The position numbers were made by a program, and so were the translations under genes. A model generated the notes under the pieces. It made no database searches and was not told where the DNA came from. It saw nothing but the letters and a program-made list of their open reading frames with translations. A DNA stretch of 40,243 nt from Acidobacteriota bacterium (GTDB lineage: Bacteria; Acidobacteriota; Terriglobia; Acidiferrales; UBA7541). Positions 31,480-39,649 of this stretch are shown here, one piece after another; positions within the stretch are counted from its first letter, which is position 1, and each line of letters starts with the position of its first letter. Where the stretch lies: NCBI GenBank assembly GCA_003224145.1, contig QHYN01000240.1, positions 1 to 40,243 on the forward strand, read 5' to 3'.

Positions 31480-34125
31480 ATGATCTTGCGAGACAATAAG
31501 AGTTCAGCCCAGAGGAGAGAAGGTTTGCAAATCCGCGTTCAAAGAGGATTTTTCACTTCGATCATTGGCCTGACGATTCTGGGTATCGTCTTCGCCGTTT
31601 TTCTGATCGCCGGGGGAGTCTTCACCTACTTCTATATCAAGTATTCGCGCATGATTGATGCGCGCCTTTCCGGAAACATTCTCCAGAACACCACCCAGAT
31701 ATTTTCGGCTCCGGAGCACGTTTCCACTGCGCAAGCCTGGGGACCCGATGACCTGACGGAATACCTCACGCGCGTGGGTTACCGCCCGCAGCAGGATCCC
31801 AACGCCCTTGGCCAATTCACCGTGCAGGGAAACACCGTGGATATTCGGCCCTCGAAGCTCTCTTATTTTGCGGGCGGCAACGCCTTGGCCGTGCAATTCC
31901 GCGCAAGAAGCATTCGCAGCATCAGGCCGCTCGGTGGCGGGACGGAATTGGACAGCGCGGAAATCGAGCCCGAACTCATCACCAATCTTTTCGACAGTGC
32001 GCGGGAAAAGCGGCGGCCGGTGCGCTACGAAGATTTGCCGGTGATGCTGGTGGACGCGATTCTCTCGGCGGAGGACAAGCGCTTTTTCGAACACGGCGGA
32101 TTCGATTTCATTCGCATCGTGGGAGCTGCATGGGCCGACCTCCGGCACACCAGCCAGCACTATCAGGGCGCCAGCACCATCACCATGCAAGTGGCGCGAA
32201 CGTTCTTTCTTTCCACCGAGCGCAACTGGCGGCGAAAGCTCGCGGAAGCAATGATTGCCATGGAGCTGGAGCAGCGCTTCAACAAGCAGCAGATTTTCGA
32301 GCTCTATGCCAACGAAGTCTATCTAGGGAATCGCGGCAGCTTCGGGATTCGCGGATTTTCCGAGGCCAGCGTCGCGTACTTTGGGAAGGATATGCGGCAA
32401 TTGACGCTGCCGGAATACGCCTACCTGGCGGGGATTATCCGCGCGCCCAATTATTATTCCTCGGCCGATCGGCATCCGGAGCGTGGACTGCAGGCCCGCG
32501 ATCGCGTCTTGACGCAAATGCTCGAAAACAAGTATGTCAATGAAGAAGACGTCCAGGAGGCGAAGAAGGCCCCGCTGAAGATTGTGCGGAGTTCCGTCTC
32601 GGGAACCGGAGCGCCTTATTTCGTCGACATGGTGAAAGATCACCTCCTCGACAAGTATTCCGAGAACGAGCTGCTGAGTGAAAACTTCCGCGTCTACACG
32701 ACACTAGACCCGGCGCTGCAGCGAGTGGCGGCCTCCGCCGTGGAAGCAGGCATGAAGAACGTGGACACCCTCCTTGCGAAAAAATATGCCAAATGGCAGC
32801 GCGAGCAGGCCAAGAAGGGAAGCAAGGAGCCGATTCCCCAGGCGCAGGTGGCGCTGGTGGCGCTCGACCCGCGCACCGGAGAAATCAAGGCCGTAGTTGG
32901 CGGGCGGGATTACGGACAAAGCCAGCTCAATCACGCGCTCGCACGCCGCCAGCCGGGATCGGTATTCAAGCCCTTTGTTTACGCGGCGGCGCTAGACAAT
33001 GCTGTCGACAACGTGCAGCCAATCATCACGCCAGCGACCACCATCGACGACGAACCCACCACCTTCGAATTTGACGGAAAGCCATACACCCCCAACAACT
33101 ACGGCGAAAAATTCATGGGCCGCGTGACGGTGCGGGACGCGCTCACCAATTCGCTGAACGTCGCCACCGTAAAAGTGGCCGAGCTCATCGGTTACGGCCG
33201 CGTCGTGCAGGTGGCAAGGCAGATGGGGCTGGGCACGAACATCCAGCCGACACCGGCGGTCGCTCTGGGCGCCTACGAGATGACGCCCATCGATGTCGCT
33301 GCGGGCTACACCACCTTCGCGACCATAGGCACGCGCGCAGAGCCCCAGTTTCTGCACAGCGTAGTCAATTCCAGCGGCGAAGTTCTCGAGAAATTCACCC
33401 CGCAAACGCGCATGGCTTTGGATCCGCGCGTGGCTTTCCTGGTGGACAGTTTGTTGAAAGACGTGCTGAACCGCGGGACCGCTGCTGGCGTGCGCGCGCG
33501 AGGCTTTACGCTCCCCGCCGCAGGAAAAACCGGTACTTCCCGCGATGGCTGGTTCGCGGGCTTCACCTCCAACCTGCTGTGCGTAATTTGGATCGGCTTT
33601 GATGACAATCGCGACTTGGGCTTTACCGGCGGTGTGGTGGCCGGGCCGATTTGGGCAGACTTCATGATGAAGGCCACCGCCATGTCGCCCTACCGCGACG
33701 TGAAGGACTTCACCATGCCCGACGGCGTGCAGTCCGTGATGATCGATCCGGAATCGTTGCAACTGGCAACGCCCAATTGCCCCACGACGCGCGAGGAGGT
33801 CTACGTCGCGGGTTCGGCCCCCACGGAGTTCTGCGAAATCCACGGCGGACATGGCTTTTTGACTTCTACAGGTTCTGTCCTATCCCACATTTTCGGGGGC
33901 GGAGGCCAACCGAAAGCCCCGCAAACGGACGCGAATGGGCAGGTGGTGATGCGCTCGGATCCGAATCAGCCGCCGAATCCCAATGGGCAAAACCCCGCCG
34001 ACCCTTCCGCCCAGGCGGCCGATAAGAAAAAGAACCCTTTACAGAAGATATTTGGTATCTTTGGGGGTAAGAAGAAGGAACCCGACAAGGCTAAGCCGAA
34101 GCCGGAGAAGGGAGATTCGCCATGA
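31480..34125 (+). CDS. mrcB: bifunctional penicillin-binding protein, PBP1B-like (transglycosylase/transpeptidase)
   Basis: 881 residues if started at ATG 31480, which has no clear ribosome-binding site. TTG 31525 has AGGAGAG 5 nt upstream and is a credible alternative, 15 codons shorter. A membrane anchor at about 25-50 is followed by a UB2H-like domain (about 70-165; DLTEYLTRVGYRPQ, GQFTVQGNTVDI), a PBP1B hallmark. The glycosyltransferase-51 domain has Glu198 (SAEDKRFFEHGG) and GASTITMQVAR. The transpeptidase domain has Ser494-x-x-Lys497 (GSVFK), SLN and Lys683-Thr-Gly. It polymerises and cross-links peptidoglycan in the periplasm. The C-terminal 85 residues are Pro/Asn/Gln-rich, then Lys-rich. 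The stop overlaps the next ATG (ATGA). Confidence 0.94.
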   Translation: MILRDNKSSAQRREGLQIRVQRGFFTSIIGLTILGIVFAVFLIAGGVFTYFYIKYSRMIDARLSGNILQNTTQIFSAPEHVSTAQAWGPDDLTEYLTRVGYRPQQDPNALGQFTVQGNTVDIRPSKLSYFAGGNALAVQFRARSIRSIRPLGGGTELDSAEIEPELITNLFDSAREKRRPVRYEDLPVMLVDAILSAEDKRFFEHGGFDFIRIVGAAWADLRHTSQHYQGASTITMQVARTFFLSTERNWRRKLAEAMIAMELEQRFNKQQIFELYANEVYLGNRGSFGIRGFSEASVAYFGKDMRQLTLPEYAYLAGIIRAPNYYSSADRHPERGLQARDRVLTQMLENKYVNEEDVQEAKKAPLKIVRSSVSGTGAPYFVDMVKDHLLDKYSENELLSENFRVYTTLDPALQRVAASAVEAGMKNVDTLLAKKYAKWQREQAKKGSKEPIPQAQVALVALDPRTGEIKAVVGGRDYGQSQLNHALARRQPGSVFKPFVYAAALDNAVDNVQPIITPATTIDDEPTTFEFDGKPYTPNNYGEKFMGRVTVRDALTNSLNVATVKVAELIGYGRVVQVARQMGLGTNIQPTPAVALGAYEMTPIDVAAGYTTFATIGTRAEPQFLHSVVNSSGEVLEKFTPQTRMALDPRVAFLVDSLLKDVLNRGTAAGVRARGFTLPAAGKTGTSRDGWFAGFTSNLLCVIWIGFDDNRDLGFTGGVVAGPIWADFMMKATAMSPYRDVKDFTMPDGVQSVMIDPESLQLATPNCPTTREEVYVAGSAPTEFCEIHGGHGFLTSTGSVLSHIFGGGGQPKAPQTDANGQVVMRSDPNQPPNPNGQNPADPSAQAADKKKNPLQKIFGIFGGKKKEPDKAKPKPEKGDSP

Positions 34126-34961
34126 CTCGTATCCTAGTGGCGATTCCAGCAGGCATTCTCTTTCTCAGTTTCTCGATGCCTACCGCAGGACAATCTCTAG
34201 TAGAAGATCCAAGCCCACCCGTAGCGAAGCACCTGCCGCAAGGACAGCCGCCCTCTCCCGCGCAATCATCGGTGATCGTAGTCCGCCCCGATCTGTCGGA
34301 TGAGCAACTGGCTGACCTCTATATGGCTCGCAAGGAATACCGGGAAGCGTCGGTGATCTTCAAGCGGCTTGCGGATCAGAATCCGCAGAATCCCGTTTAC
34401 CTGAACAAGCTGGGGATATCGCTGCACCAACAGACGGCCCTGGGACCAGCGTTGAAATACTACGAACGCGCGATAAAGGCTGATCCCTCTTATGCCGATG
34501 CGCAGAACAATATCGGCACCATCTGGTATCAGAGGAAAAAGTACGGCAAGGCCATCAAGGCGTACCAGAAAGCCATTGCCATTCGCAGCGACATGCCGGT
34601 GCTGTACAGCAACCTGGGGTATGCCTACTTTGGCGACAAGAAATATGAGCAGGCCATTACCTTTTTCCGGCAGGCATTGACGATGGATCCGCACCTGTTC
34701 GACCACGGTAACTCTAGGAACGGGTCCGTGCTGCAAGACCGCACGGTCGGAGATCGGGGCCGGTTCTATTTCCTGCTGGCGAAGTCGTTTGCAGAATCGG
34801 GCAACGTGGAGCGCTGCCTGATTTACCTGCGCAAGGCCAAAGACGATGGCTACAAGGATCTTGCCGCGGTAAAAACGGACCCCTCCTTCGCGGCGGTAGT
34901 GAAGGATCCGGCGATCCAGGAAGTTCTCGCCCCCAAGCCAGAGGACAGCGTGCAACCCTGA
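34122..34961 (+). CDS. exported TPR protein coupled to the PBP gene
   Basis: 279 residues. The signal peptide (MTRILVAIPAGILFLSFSMP, cleavage near TAGQS) is followed by a Pro-rich linker. About four TPR units span 60-240: LADLYMARKEYREASVIFKR, NPVYLNKLGISLHQQ, AQNNIGTIWYQRKKYGKAIK and YSNLGYAYFGDKKYEQAITF. AGAAGGGAGA in the end of the PBP gene serves as ribosome-binding site, and the 4-bp overlap implies coupled translation. Periplasmic TPR proteins often scaffold or regulate peptidoglycan synthases (as LpoA does for PBP1A), so a PBP accessory role is a reasonable inference. No enzyme motif is present. Confidence 0.88.
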   Translation: MTRILVAIPAGILFLSFSMPTAGQSLVEDPSPPVAKHLPQGQPPSPAQSSVIVVRPDLSDEQLADLYMARKEYREASVIFKRLADQNPQNPVYLNKLGISLHQQTALGPALKYYERAIKADPSYADAQNNIGTIWYQRKKYGKAIKAYQKAIAIRSDMPVLYSNLGYAYFGDKKYEQAITFFRQALTMDPHLFDHGNSRNGSVLQDRTVGDRGRFYFLLAKSFAESGNVERCLIYLRKAKDDGYKDLAAVKTDPSFAAVVKDPAIQEVLAPKPEDSVQP

Positions 34962-35026
34962 GGGTGTAGCTGGGCGCGGGACAGCCTCACAAACCGAACG
35001 CCCGGAGCGAAACGCGCGGTTGTGTC

Positions 35027-35035
35027 TGCTACAAT
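35027..35035 (+). promoter_or_regulatory. extended -10 promoter candidate of the TPR-nfeD-slipin operon
   Basis: TGCTACAAT matches the extended -10 pattern TGnTAnAAT; no -35 is seen. Its start point would fall about 3-5 nt before ATG 35045, implying a nearly leaderless message. That would fit the absence of a good ribosome-binding site before this gene. Confidence 0.35.
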
Positions 35036-35044
35036 GCAAGCGAG

Positions 35045-36784
35045 ATGGGGCGCTCTTTCTTCAGGCCGGATTTTCCCGCAGTACTCTTCAGCGTCATCCT
35101 TGTTGGAGTGATTGGCGCCGCTGATTGCGCGGCGCAAGCGCCGCAGTCCACAGCAACTGCAAAGAATCCGCAGAGAATTTATGTCGTCCTTCCCTTCGAG
35201 AACGCAGGTGCGTCACCACGGCTGGACTGGCTCGGCGAGGGCCTGGAAGAGTTGACCACTCAGCGGCTCTCCGCGGCAGGCGAGCAGGTGTATTCGCACG
35301 CCGGAAGGGCTTCCGAACTGGAACGTTACGGGCTGCCCCCAACCTCCAAATTCAGCCGCGCGACCATGCTCCGCGTGGCCGAGGATCTGGACGCGGATTA
35401 TGTGATCTATGGGAGATATGCCGCCAGCGGGACTTCCCTCACCATCGAGATGCGCATGCTCAGTATGAATCCCATGGCCCTGCGGCCGGCGTTGCGGGAA
35501 AGCGGTCCGCTGACTTCGCTGACGGAACTGCACACGCGCTTGCTGTGGCGCTTGCTCAGGTCGAACGACCGGCATTATGCCTTGAGCCTTGCTGAATTCA
35601 CCAAGCGCCAGCGGCGGCTGCGGTTTGACGCATTCGAACAATACGTCCGGGGGTTGTTGGCCACGGAAGACGAGGCCAAGCTGAGGCAATTGCACGAAGC
35701 CGCGCGGCTCGACCCCGACTGGCCGGACCCGAATTTTGCGCTGGGTGAAGCCTACTATGCGCGGAAAGATTACAATTCCGCGCTTGCTTGGTTCTTTAAA
35801 GTTCCCAAAACGCATGATCGCTACGCCGAAGCGCTGTTCTTCAGCGGAGTTTGCCGGCTGCAGCTGAATCAGGCGGACCGCGCCGAGGAGGCGTTCAAGG
35901 CTTTGCAGGACGCGTTGAAGAATAGCGCCAGCGGAGCGGACGTGCCGGAGATACTAAATGATCTGGCTATCGCGCGTGCCAGGCAGGGCAAGGCCGCCGC
36001 GGCGCAAGCGGATCTTCGGCGCGCGGCCGAACTGGCCCCCGGGGAAGACGACTATTCCTTTAATCTGGGCCTGCTGGCACTGCAGAGCAATGATGCGGCT
36101 GTGGCAGCCGACTATTTTCGTGATGCGGCGGAGCGCGAACCGGATAATCCGGAGGACCGCGCGCTGTTGATATTGTCGCTGGAAAAAGCGGGGAAAAAAC
36201 CGGAGGCGGATCAGGAACGCGAGGAAGCCAAAGAAGCGTTCGGGCCAAACGGTCTTCCGGCGATTGCGTTGGATGAGAAGAACGAAACGGCGGCGCGGCT
36301 CACGCGCATCAAAATGGAGCTTGATGTCACCGGGCTTCGCGCGGAGACTGAGTCGGGAGAAGCTCCGGCCAGCACCGCGGCTTCCGCCGTTGCGAGCGAC
36401 ACACCTGCGGCGAGCATTCGCAGAGGGCGGCAGGAACTTGCGGCCTGGCATGTGGAAGCAGCGGAAAAAGAGTTTCGCGCTGTTCTTGCGGCCGATCCAA
36501 CGAACGCGGCGGCCCACCGCGGCCTGGGAGAAATCGATCGCCATCAAGGCAAGATGGATGATGCCGTGAAGGAATTGCAGGCTTCGCTGCAAACGCGGGA
36601 CTCCGCGGAAGTGCGGACGATGTTGGCGAAAATCTATCTGGAGCAAAAGAAACCGGAACTGGCGCGAGCCGAGGCCGAAAAAGCCTTGAAACTGGCGCCA
36701 AACTACGCAGAGGCGAAGCAACTGCTGGATCATTTGCAGAATGCAAAAGCAACCGCGAAGAAGCCGGGGGGAGGTGCGCCATGA
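35045..36784 (+). CDS. exported TPR protein with N-terminal FlgO/TolB-like domain
   Basis: 579 residues. Signal peptide at 1-31 (ending AADCAAQA). Residues about 42-165 resemble the FlgO/CsgG-like nucleating domain seen with TPR arrays: IYVVLPFENAGASPRLDWLG, then LDADYVIYGRYAASGTSLTI. About eight TPR-like units follow (200-400 and 450-570), separated by an Ala/Ser/Thr-rich linker (about 425-455). Examples are PNFALGEAYYARKDYNSALA, YSFNLGLLALQSNDAAVAAD and AHRGLGEIDRHQGKMDDAVK. It has no catalytic motif, so a periplasmic or outer-membrane scaffold is likely. Its stop overlaps the nfeD start by 4 bp, so this is the first gene of the operon. Confidence 0.87.
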   Translation: MGRSFFRPDFPAVLFSVILVGVIGAADCAAQAPQSTATAKNPQRIYVVLPFENAGASPRLDWLGEGLEELTTQRLSAAGEQVYSHAGRASELERYGLPPTSKFSRATMLRVAEDLDADYVIYGRYAASGTSLTIEMRMLSMNPMALRPALRESGPLTSLTELHTRLLWRLLRSNDRHYALSLAEFTKRQRRLRFDAFEQYVRGLLATEDEAKLRQLHEAARLDPDWPDPNFALGEAYYARKDYNSALAWFFKVPKTHDRYAEALFFSGVCRLQLNQADRAEEAFKALQDALKNSASGADVPEILNDLAIARARQGKAAAAQADLRRAAELAPGEDDYSFNLGLLALQSNDAAVAADYFRDAAEREPDNPEDRALLILSLEKAGKKPEADQEREEAKEAFGPNGLPAIALDEKNETAARLTRIKMELDVTGLRAETESGEAPASTAASAVASDTPAASIRRGRQELAAWHVEAAEKEFRAVLAADPTNAAAHRGLGEIDRHQGKMDDAVKELQASLQTRDSAEVRTMLAKIYLEQKKPELARAEAEKALKLAPNYAEAKQLLDHLQNAKATAKKPGGGAP

Positions 36785-38178
36785 AGCATCGTTTGCCATT
36801 GCGGAGATGCGCGTTTTGGTCTGGGCGGACAAAGTCCGCCGTGATGGTTCTTTTTCTCAGCGTCTTGTGCGCCGGCGCAAACATTTTGCTGACGCCATCG
36901 ACGAACGCAGACGAACCTTCGACGGGCGCGTTCGTCCTGGAACTGAAGCTCGACGGCGAGGTGGAGCCCATCCTGGCGACGTACATTGACGAGGGGTTGC
37001 AAGATGCTGCCCAGCGGCACGCGGCTCTGGTGCTCATCACCATGGACACGCCGGGCGGCTTGAGCGATTCGATGAAGGACATGATCCAACATATATTGGT
37101 GTCTCCTGTGCCGGTTGCCGTGTACGTTGCGCCAACGGGGGCGCGAGGAGCGTCGGCGGGCTTCTACATTCTTCTCTCGGCGGATATTGCGGCGATGGCG
37201 CCGGGCACGCATGCGGGGGCTGCTTCACCGATCATCGCCATCGGCGGTTTTCCCCAACAGATTGATGAAGTTTTCCGGAAGAAGATCAATCAGGACGCCA
37301 TGGCATTTCTGAGGAGTTTCACGGAGAGGCGCGGGCGCAACCCGGAGCTGGCGGAAAAAGCCATCACGGAATCCAAAGCGTTCACGGAAAAAGAAGCGTT
37401 AGATGGAAAGATGATTGATTTGATTGTGAAATCTCCCGAAGATTTGCTGCGCCAACTGGATGGGCGTACCGTCACGCGGTTCGACGGCACGAAAGTGACG
37501 CTGGCGCTCAAGAATCCGGTGCGCGCGTCGTTCGAACTATCCGCGCGGCAAAAGTTTCTGGCGCGGATCGTCGAGCCGGATGTTTTCTTTGTGCTGTTAA
37601 TTCTTGGCGTGCTGGGCCTGTACACGGAGTTCACGCATCCGGGAGTCATTGCGCCGGGAGTGATCGGCGGAATCTGCCTGATTCTGGCGCTGTATGCCAT
37701 GCATTTTCTGCCGGTGAACCTCGCAGGGTTGTTTCTGATCGCGCTGTCATTGGCGTTTTTCATCTTGGAAGCCAAAGCGCCGAGCCACGGCGTGCTGGCA
37801 TTCGGCGGGGTCGTTTCGATGTTTCTGGGAGCCCTCTTCCTGATTCGCTCGCCGCTGACATCGGGAGGAGTGAGTCTCGGAGTGGCCGCGGCGGGAACCG
37901 TGCCCTTCGCAATTCTCACGGTCGTCCTGATGCGGCTGGTATTGCGTTCGCGGAAATGGAGAACGGCGACGGGAAGGGAAGAACTGGTTGGATTGACCGG
38001 CGTGGTAAGTTCCGCATTGCAAGCGGGCACGGAAGGTATGGTGCGCGTGCACGGCGAGCTTTGGCGGGCTGAATCGTCGCAACCGGTGCAAGAAGGAATG
38101 GCCGTAAAGGTTTTGCGGGTCGAGGGACTAAAACTGTACGTCGAGCCGGCGGAAGTGGCCAGCCCGGCGACGAAGTAG
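36781..38178 (+). CDS. NfeD-family membrane serine protease (long form)
   Basis: 465 residues. N-terminal signal/TM segment (about 19-37), then a ClpP-fold (S14/S49-like) protease domain. Its nucleophile fits Ser125 in GARGASAGFYI, and the general-base lysine is Lys167 or Lys168 (IDEVFRKKIN). The MDTPGG motif (88-93) forms the oxyanion region. Residues about 255-395 hold four to five membrane helices (FFVLLILGVLGLYTEFTHPG). The C-terminal 70 residues form the OB-fold NfeD domain (LVGLTGVVSSALQAGTEGMV). Family knowledge: long NfeD proteases of the PH1510 type cleave a stomatin partner. The slipin gene 27 bp downstream is that expected partner. ATG overlaps the previous stop. Confidence 0.92.
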   Translation: MKHRLPLRRCAFWSGRTKSAVMVLFLSVLCAGANILLTPSTNADEPSTGAFVLELKLDGEVEPILATYIDEGLQDAAQRHAALVLITMDTPGGLSDSMKDMIQHILVSPVPVAVYVAPTGARGASAGFYILLSADIAAMAPGTHAGAASPIIAIGGFPQQIDEVFRKKINQDAMAFLRSFTERRGRNPELAEKAITESKAFTEKEALDGKMIDLIVKSPEDLLRQLDGRTVTRFDGTKVTLALKNPVRASFELSARQKFLARIVEPDVFFVLLILGVLGLYTEFTHPGVIAPGVIGGICLILALYAMHFLPVNLAGLFLIALSLAFFILEAKAPSHGVLAFGGVVSMFLGALFLIRSPLTSGGVSLGVAAAGTVPFAILTVVLMRLVLRSRKWRTATGREELVGLTGVVSSALQAGTEGMVRVHGELWRAESSQPVQEGMAVKVLRVEGLKLYVEPAEVASPATK

Positions 38179-38204
38179 AAAGAATTTGGGCGGAGGAGGA
38201 GGAA

Positions 38205-38978
38205 ATGGAACAAATTGGCTTTGTGGGGATCGCCATTATCGCTGGTATCGGGCTCATCTGGTTTTGGAATTCGCTGTACATCATCAAAGAGTGGGAGCGC
38301 GGCGTGGTGCTGCGGCTCGGTCGGCTGCTCCCGGAAGCCAAAGGAGCGGGCCTGCGTCTGGTGTTCTGGCCGATCGAAACACTCTACCGCATCAATCTGC
38401 GCCTGGAGACGCTGGATGTTCCTCCGCAGGACATCATCACGCGCGATAACGTATCGGTAAAAGTGAACGCGGTGTGCTATTTCCGCGTGGTGGATGCAAA
38501 CCTGGCGATGTCCCAAGTGCAGAATTATCAATACGCGACCTCGCAACTCGCGCAGACCACGCTCCGGAGCATCGTGGGCCAGTTTGAGCTCGATGAAATT
38601 CTCTCCCAGCGGGACAAGGTCAACGCCAAACTCCAGGTCATACTTGATACCGACACCGAGCCTTGGGGCATCAAAGTGTCAAAAGTCGAAGTGAAGCAGG
38701 TGGACATTCCGGAACAGATGCAGCGGGCCATCGCGAAACAGGCGGAAGCCGAGCGCGAGCGCCGCGCGAAAGTCATTCACGCGGAAGGCGAGTTTGAAGC
38801 TTCCCAGAAGCTCGCCGACGCCGCAAAAGTTCTGGAGACGCAATCTTCGGCGATTCAGTTGCGCTACCTTCAGACGCTGACGGAGATAGGTGTCGAGAAG
38901 AACACAACGATTGTGTTTCCTCTGCCCATCGATATCATTAACACGTGGGTACAGGCCCTGGGAGGAACGCGAAAGTAA
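38205..38978 (+). CDS. slipin (SPFH/band-7 family membrane protein)
   Basis: 257 residues with a strong ribosome-binding site (GGAGGAGGAGG) upstream. A hydrophobic N-terminal hairpin (about 5-24) is followed by the SPFH/band-7 domain: IIKEWERGVVLRLGRLLPEA, then LDVPPQDIITRDNVSVKVNA and a central GIKVSKVEVKQVDIPEQMQ. A coiled-coil of Ala/Glu/Arg-rich repeats (about 165-215; AKQAEAERERRAKVIHAEGE) precedes the hydrophobic oligomerisation end. Such proteins form membrane microdomain rings. The pair with NfeD is a conserved module in bacteria and archaea. The next gene begins 3 nt after the stop. Confidence 0.94.
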   Translation: MEQIGFVGIAIIAGIGLIWFWNSLYIIKEWERGVVLRLGRLLPEAKGAGLRLVFWPIETLYRINLRLETLDVPPQDIITRDNVSVKVNAVCYFRVVDANLAMSQVQNYQYATSQLAQTTLRSIVGQFELDEILSQRDKVNAKLQVILDTDTEPWGIKVSKVEVKQVDIPEQMQRAIAKQAEAERERRAKVIHAEGEFEASQKLADAAKVLETQSSAIQLRYLQTLTEIGVEKNTTIVFPLPIDIINTWVQALGGTRK

Positions 38979-38980
38979 GA

Positions 38981-39649
38981 ATGGGTTATGGGACAAAACG
39001 CGGCGGCGCCGGTGAGCGCGTGCTCGAAGGCCGGCACGTCATTGGCCTGTTCATGGCGGTGATTCTGCTCTCGGGTTTGTTCTTTACCCTGGGATACGTC
39101 ATGGGCCGGAACCAGGACGATGGGCAGGTGCGCGCGGCGGATTTGCCCAATAAATCGGAGCGGCCTGTTTTTTCGAAGCCGGACGCGGTAGCCAAACGCG
39201 CGAACAAATCGGCTCCCGCGGAAACGCCGACGGACACGGGGGCGCCACCAAGTTCCGAATGGGAGTTCTATCACGCTGGCGAGAGTAATAAGGCGGAAGA
39301 CCGACTGAAGCCTGTCGCTTCCGCGCCTGCGCCGGGAAAGAAGAGCGAGCCGGTGGTGGTAAAGACGAACGCATCCGCAAGGACCGCCAGCGGCAGTTCG
39401 AAAAATTCAACCGGGCCGCTCGTGCCCGGGGGCGCTTACACGTTGCAAGTCGCGGCGATGACCAAAGAAGCGGATGCGCTCGATCTTGCGAGGCAATTGC
39501 AGAAAAAGAAGTTTCCGGCGTTCGTTGTTTCTCCGCGGGCGGACAAGTATTACCGCGTGGAGGTCGGCCCGTACACAGAGCAGAAAGCTGCGGACGCCGC
39601 GCGGAAGGGGCTTGAGGGCGCCGGCTTCAAAGCCTTCGCAAAACACTGA
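38981..39649 (+). CDS. SPOR-domain membrane protein
   Basis: 222 residues from ATG 38981, just after the slipin stop; the in-frame ATG at 38945 would lie within the slipin gene. A short basic head is followed by one transmembrane helix (about 19-42, VIGLFMAVILLSGLFFTLGY). Then comes a Pro/Ala/Lys-rich periplasmic linker (about 50-140). The C-terminal SPOR domain spans about 148-222 (GAYTLQVAAMTKEADALDLA, ending YYRVEVGPYTEQKAA). SPOR domains bind denuded glycan strands at division septa. Context with NfeD-slipin and lnt supports an envelope or division role. The stop TGA overlaps the next ATG by one base. Confidence 0.9.
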   Translation: MGYGTKRGGAGERVLEGRHVIGLFMAVILLSGLFFTLGYVMGRNQDDGQVRAADLPNKSERPVFSKPDAVAKRANKSAPAETPTDTGAPPSSEWEFYHAGESNKAEDRLKPVASAPAPGKKSEPVVVKTNASARTASGSSKNSTGPLVPGGAYTLQVAAMTKEADALDLARQLQKKKFPAFVVSPRADKYYRVEVGPYTEQKAADAARKGLEGAGFKAFAKH

